A DNA stretch of 64,000 nt from assembly GCA_013399875.1 (NCBI GenBank), contig VXAZ01007891.1, positions 62,001 to 126,000 on the forward strand, read 5' to 3'. The number at the start of each line of letters is the position of its first letter. Position 1 is the stretch's first letter. The position numbers and the translations under genes are program-made. Source of the DNA: Gymnorhina tibicen (Eukaryota > Chordata > Aves > Passeriformes > Artamidae). This document shows, in pieces, positions 59,098-64,000 of this stretch. The notes beneath the pieces were generated by a model. It was not told the DNA's origin. It searched no databases and saw only the letters and a list, made by a program, of their open reading frames with translations.

Positions 59098-60287
59098 TGT
59101 TGAAGGTTAGGTTTTTTTCTTCATCTTTCTCTAAGGGAGTTTTCTCCCATTTGTTACCTAAAAGATGATAATGACAATACTTGAGAGACAAAAGATGTAG
59201 CCAAGGAGGAGGGGGAGGGGTGCAGCTGGGCGAAGCCTCTTAGCTCAGGGGCCTTCTCTTGGGAAGCGCAGAGATACCGTGAGATTTTGGCTGGGGGAGT
59301 GGGTAAGGGGCTGGGCTCAGCTCCTCACTCTCTCTCGCTCTTGGGACTGGAGGGGAACAGTTGAGTTACTGCTACCGCGGGGAAAATTCACTTCCACCGT
59401 GGAGTCCAGTCTTTACAGCTTCTCCTACCGTGAGTGAGGCTTTGCTCTTAAGAGCAGCCATTGAACCTTTTGTCAACACCTGACTGCACCTGGAAAGGAC
59501 CCTCACCATCTACTTGGGTACCTCAGGAGAAAACCCAGGACACCTATCCCCTCACACCCACTCCGAGGGAGCATCTCCCAGCTCTTTGCGGGAGCTCGAC
59601 TGCTGCTGCCCAGCCCCACTGTTTTTCTGCCACTGCCTCAGGTTTTTCACTACACTTTCACCCAACATCCCATGTCTGCCAGGACACCCCATGGCTCCTG
59701 CTATGGCTGCGGAGTTTCTGCTACATTTTGTTTGCCACCCCGGCGTATCCTCAGCTCTGCCATTCCAGCTTGCTGCTCCAAGGTTTTTGCTACAATCCAT
59801 TTCACCATCTGGAGGGGCACTGGGATTGGCTGCCCCAGTGAGTTTGCCACGGAAGCCCCCGCTCTCTCTCCCCGGCTGGCTCACCCGCCGGTAGCCATGT
59901 GGCGAGAGGCGGCCAAGCTCGCGCCACAGCGCCCCCTGCAGCCGCGGGGGAATCACCGCACTCGCCCTGCCTGGCCGGGAGCCAACAGCGTCCCTGCCGG
60001 CCGGGACCGGAACTGCACCAAAGGGGAAAGGCTTGATGGCCAAGAGAAAGCAGTTGTTGGGTCTCTGGTTTTTTGTGTTTGTTGTTGCTGCTGTTATTGT
60101 TGTTTGTTTGCCTTGATTTATATATATATATTCCAGTGAAGAGCTGTTATTCCTTTTCCCATGTCTTTGCCTGACAGCCCTGTAAATTCAAAGTTATAAT
60201 AATTTGTAGGGAAGGGGGTCATATTTTCCATTCCAAGGGAAGTTCCTGCCTTCATTGGCAGACACCTGTCTTTGAAACCAAGACACA
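59098..60287 (-). mobile_element. solo-LTR-like element, copy 2 (inverted relative to copy 1)
   Basis: This element of about 1.19 kb is, as the reverse complement, a relative of 18321-19483 along its whole length. Its TGTGTCTTGG end is at 60287 and its other end (TGTTGAAGG on the + strand) at 59098. It has the same CpG-rich core, simple-repeat segment (here GTTGTTGCTGCTG-like) and short (AT)n. No internal retroviral region adjoins it. Open frames of up to 163 codons in it are mirror images of those in copy 1 and reflect shared GC-rich composition, not genes. Obvious target-site duplications were not found. Confidence 0.75.
59928..59938 (-). promoter_or_regulatory. CTCF-like motif in LTR copy 2
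   Basis: AGCGCCCCCTG on the + strand is the reverse complement of the CAGGGGGCGCT core found in copy 1. The motif therefore faces leftwards, towards copy 1. It has been kept intact although the two copies differ at many surrounding positions. Confidence 0.5.
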
Positions 60288-60949
60288 ATGTTTGAAACAA
60301 AATCAAAGGACGAAGAAGGGACAGATTGGTTACAGATGGTAACAGTCAGCAAAGGGACTTTCCAACACTGGAACATATTTTCTGGGTTAGTCAAAAAACA
60401 TGGCTCTAAAACTGGCTTTAGCCCAGACAAAGTGAAGTTGTACCATTAAGGATCAAGCAAAAGATAATAATGATGGTCTTTTAAAAATTGAAATGTTAAT
60501 GACAAACATGTGGTTTTGCAGGAAGAACTGCATAATGCTTTATCAGTAAGGCTTAGATGAATCTGTCACTTTGAAGTAGTACTCTTTTTTATTATTTGAT
60601 ACAAACCAAATAAAATATCTCCAAAAATTTTAAACCAAAACTAAACCAGAAAGGCTAAAACCAGGCAGAATGTCTTTCTCTTTGCTTAGGGTTTCATAGA
60701 GGGAGGACTGCATTTGCAGACCATCATTCTGGACAATCCACTTTAAATAAAGCTGAAACCTGACATTTCATAAGGATTTGGGAGATTTCCTTCTTTACTG
60801 GGGTGAACAATCCATAAGGAGGGTCATGTAATGCTGGAACAGGGAAGGAAACAGCTTTGTTTCAACCCAGCCAAACTTGGGTTGAATTTGAACATTGCTT
60901 ACTCTGCTTTTACTTTTCAGCAGAAGGAGTAACGGAGGCCGCCCAAACC
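60288..60949. other. intergenic sequence, no gene seen
   Basis: This is AT-rich unique sequence between the two LTR-like elements. It has AATAAA-like hexamers near 60609 and 60745 without an upstream exon. Nothing else is recognisable. Confidence 0.55.
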
Positions 60950-61545
60950 AGCAACAAAGCATTCATGCATGCCAGAAGCACGAGAGCACCCTCCCTGACT
61001 CTGGAGGGCTTCAAGCCCTGGGCACAGGAGCCCTTTGCACTCCCCTGGAGGAAAGAGGCCTGAGGGCCAAAAGAATCTCCCCAGAGATAAGCAACTTTCC
61101 TCAGGGTTAGGATGACAAAGTGAACCACCCTCAGCATGCCGTGTTTCTTTATGGTAATACCTGGTACCCTTTTGGCTATTGGTTCCTACCCCACCCCCTG
61201 CCTTTCCCATAAAAAGAATCCACCTCTGCCACTAATTAGGGAGCTTTGTCACTGACCTTCCCTTTGCAGGGTGGCTGAACAATAAAGGCTACCTCTGCAG
61301 AACTGCCATACAAGGCTCCCGTCTCTCTGTCCCCGAGCTCTCCTTGGGTGATTTTGCAAAGAGCTGAATCACAAGAGCTGGAATCACTTGTAGCTGAGAA
61401 ATTGCTACACTTGCTGAAATCACCTGTTGCCCAGAGAGGCCTGCCAGTGCTCCTGGAAGAGCTGTTCTTTGCACGATGCTCTCTCCCCAGGAAGGTCGCG
61501 GCGTACCGGTGCTGACCAGCATCAGACCTCCTGCGATACCTGACT
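60950..61545 (+). mobile_element. LTR-like element with TATA box and poly(A) signal
   Basis: The layout is that of a retroviral LTR in sense orientation: an inverted CCAAT (CTATTGGTTCC near 61176), a TATA-like CATAAAAAG (61209-61217), and an AATAAA (61281-61286) about 70 bp later. A C/T-rich segment with CTCTCTGTCCCCGAGCTCTC follows (61323-61342), then a longer U5-like tail. It is unrelated in sequence to the 18321/59098 pair. Boundaries and target-site duplications could not be fixed, and no internal coding region was recognised downstream, so it may be a solo LTR. Confidence 0.6.
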
Positions 61546-64000
61546 AGAAGAAGGATGGTGAAAATTTGGTCCAACAGACAGAATGGATCTTGTCTCAGGA
61601 GACAGATAGCATGCTTTGGAGGCATCACATTGGTCCCACTGCAGGTTTGCTGACAAGAAGGGACTTGGAAGCCCTCAGACATCCTGGGGTCAAGACATCT
61701 TAGGAGGTGGCTACTCCTTCCCATGCACATGAACTAGAGGATGGACAGAGACTTCACTCCTGGCCAGGAGGCACCCAAAACCAGCTGAGCTCAGCCCAAC
61801 CAGTGCAGGGAGAGGGTTGGTCAATGCCTGTCATTTCTGCAGTTGCCAGCCCACTGCTGTGTACATACCCTGAACTGTATTTCCTCTTGCAAGCTACTCA
61901 GCACAGATCTGTCTCCTGTGCTATCGAAACTGGCAAATTTAAGCAAATGCCAATAATTCCATTTCAGCCCTAAATTTCTTTTGTCATCATCATTGAACTT
62001 AGCTTACTAATGATTTCTTAGAGTTTCAGGTTGAATGGGCATCCATAGATTTTCCTTCTTTTTGGGTTAAACCTGGAGTTATCATCAGCTGTGTTTCTGT
62101 CAGCTCTTAACTGTTAATTTCACTTGCCCATGGCCAAGATGCTACATAAATCTGAGGATGCAGAAGGGATGCTCTGGTGAAGGAAAAGGGCTTTATATCA
62201 AGGCCACATTGTTGCATGTGTTAGGTTGTGACACCACAGCGCTTCATCAGGTTCTAATTACACCTGGTTGACAAATACCTAGCCCTTTCAACTGGCGATG
62301 GAGTGTCTTTGACTGAGTCCATTTCTCCTCTTGTTCTATTTTTTCCTTAATTGTGCACAATTTTTGACAGTTGACTTTGCCAGTTGTCTGCTTATACTGT
62401 TTTTTTTCTCCCCTGCTAAAACCAACTTTTATATAACAGCAAGTCTGGGTTCATTTGCTTTATGTACAGGTCCCATAAGAGGCAGGGGAGTGAATTATAT
62501 TCTCCCTCTTGCTCTTGTGCACTTACTAAATTACATTTTTAGCACCTGAAATTAACGGCTAACTGGAGGCAGGCTAGGGAGAGAGTAAAGTTAATGAATT
62601 GACTGAATATGATAGCAGAGGAAAGCAAAGAGCCATGTTTCTTCTACCTGTTTTTCCAAATTTTACTGAAGCAAGAAACCAGCAATTACTTGTCAGTCCC
62701 AGGGTGGCCATGAATTAAATAAGCCAAACTGCCTGCCATGGATATCACCACTTCCCTCACCAGGCAGGCGGCATTACTTTGGGCAGCAATAACTCTGTCA
62801 CTGGCCAGCCCTGGTGCTAGTGATGGGTGGAGTGGGAAGTTGTTCCTCTTCCCGGTGGGACTGGATTAGCCAGGCAGCAGGTGGACTTCCAGACCAACAG
62901 CAGTCCTCTCATCCCTTTGCTTTCCCAGTCACTGGTTAGAACCAGGACAGCAGCACTAATCTGGGGAGAAAAAAGGTCACAGAGCAGGAACAGAAGTCTG
63001 CAGGTCAAGCTCAGGATGATTTTACTTTTTCACTCCACATGTTTCCCAGCAGATCGGAGTTACTGGAGACACTATCCTGGGCTTCCTAGAGTGATGCACA
63101 GCAGTGAGTTCAGCTCATTGAAAGACACCTCTTTTTAATTTCTCCTCTCTTTCTGTTTTTTTCTTAATTGTGCACAAGCTTCTGTCCCACTCAGCCCTAT
63201 GATGCTGTCAGCCCTCTGTCCTGCTGATGCTTGGCTCTCCCCATACCAGTGCATCAGGACAGTGTCCTGCTCAGGTTGCAAACCCAGGTACTGTCTGCAG
63301 ATGTAAGGTGCCCTCCAGAGAGGAGGGCTCTCTGCAGGGCCTGCAGGAGTGACAGCCTGCTGCCTTTGGTCCCAGTGACAGGCATATTTGCTGGTCCCTG
63401 CCTGCAGCCCTTACCCAGAACACTAAGTTAAGCTTTGGCTGTCAGCATCATCACCTTGGGGCATCCCACAGCCATTAAACTCGCTGGAAGAACAACACAG
63501 TGCAGTCAGACTGTAAGCTACTGGCTTTGAACCTCTGATTTGGTCAAATTGCTTTCCTTTTGTCCTCACCATTGGTGTTCCAGTGCCACAGCTTCTCCTA
63601 CTCTGGGGACAGAGTCACAGCAAGGACTGGGAATCAGCTTGGTATCTTGAATTGGGGTCACAGCAGCAAAATGCTGCCGGAGATCAGCTCTTTACAGAGG
63701 GTATCTTAAGACAACACAGGAAAACATTGAAACTTTAATGCTAAAGTCACAGTTTTCTTTGAAGTGGAAGAAATGTTTACTCAGGCAGCCCCTTACCAAC
63801 TCCCCTCTGGCCTGATCAGCATTGTTGATATAAACAAAGTCCCCAGTGGGTGGAGTGTGGAAAGATGCTAGCCAGGCAAAATCTATTCTATTCTATTAGA
63901 AATACTATTTCTAATTTAAGGGAAACATCAGGGTTTCAAAATTTGTTATCATCCTGACTCAGAGTGAAATACGTATTTCTAGAGTTACTATTCAGAGTAA
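61546..64000. other. intergenic sequence, no gene seen
   Basis: This is unique sequence to the end of the window. A 15-bp word CTTAATTGTGCACAA occurs at 62346 and again at 63163. A short (TTCTA)n run lies near 63882. No exon of MELK or any other gene was recognised. Confidence 0.55.

Noticed and set aside
62346..63177. 15-bp word CTTAATTGTGCACAA repeated about 817 bp apart
   Set aside because: The flanks do not extend the match clearly, so it could not be tied to terminal repeats or target-site duplications of a mobile element.
37361..64000. MELK (expected convergent neighbour) within the window
   Set aside because: No minus-strand frame showed kinase or KA1-domain text with splice sites. 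The human PAX5-MELK gap is also larger than the sequence available here.

Overview
The window is vertebrate nuclear DNA, almost certainly from a bird. It holds the last three coding exons and the long 3' UTR of PAX5 (BSAP), the B-lymphocyte and midbrain/inner-ear paired-domain transcription factor, on the + strand. The three exons (898-999, 23756-23842, 31156-31232) have canonical AG/GT borders, all join in phase 1, and together encode 88 residues ending in YDRH. That equals the length of human PAX5 residues 304-391, from the start of the transactivation domain to the stop. PAX5-specific residues ([24 protein letters not shown]) separate it from PAX2 and PAX8. The avian assignment rests on several 5'-truncated CR1 LINE fragments with bird-style ATTCTATG-type 3' ends, and on LTR-like repeats I recall as common in songbirds; the songbird part is a softer inference. 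In birds PAX5 is Z-linked.

Layout: 1-897 is the end of intron 7; 898-999 exon 8; 1000-23755 intron 8 (22.8 kb); 23756-23842 exon 9; 23843-31155 intron 9 (7.3 kb); 31156-31232 the coding part of exon 10; 31233 to about 37360 a probable 6.1 kb 3' UTR ending at an AATAAA (37337-37342). From about 37360 to 64000 I see no gene, consistent with the large gap expected between PAX5 and its convergent neighbour MELK. That part holds CR1 fragments, two LTR-like elements, simple repeats and blocks that look like conserved non-coding elements.

Nothing prokaryotic (operon, CRISPR, phage) is present, and I found no new protein-coding system. Most long open frames are chance or repeat-derived. The most interesting non-gene signals are: (1) a pair of ~1.17 kb LTR-like repeats in inverted orientation (18321-19483 and 59098-60287), each with a CpG-rich CTCF-like core, so that the two cores face each other across the 3' end of PAX5; (2) a polypyrimidine tract followed by G-quadruplex-prone repeats around an unresolved base at 20945; (3) a canonical G-quadruplex motif near the end of the PAX5 3' UTR; (4) several candidate regulatory elements, some with POU/octamer sites, in intron 8 and downstream of the gene.
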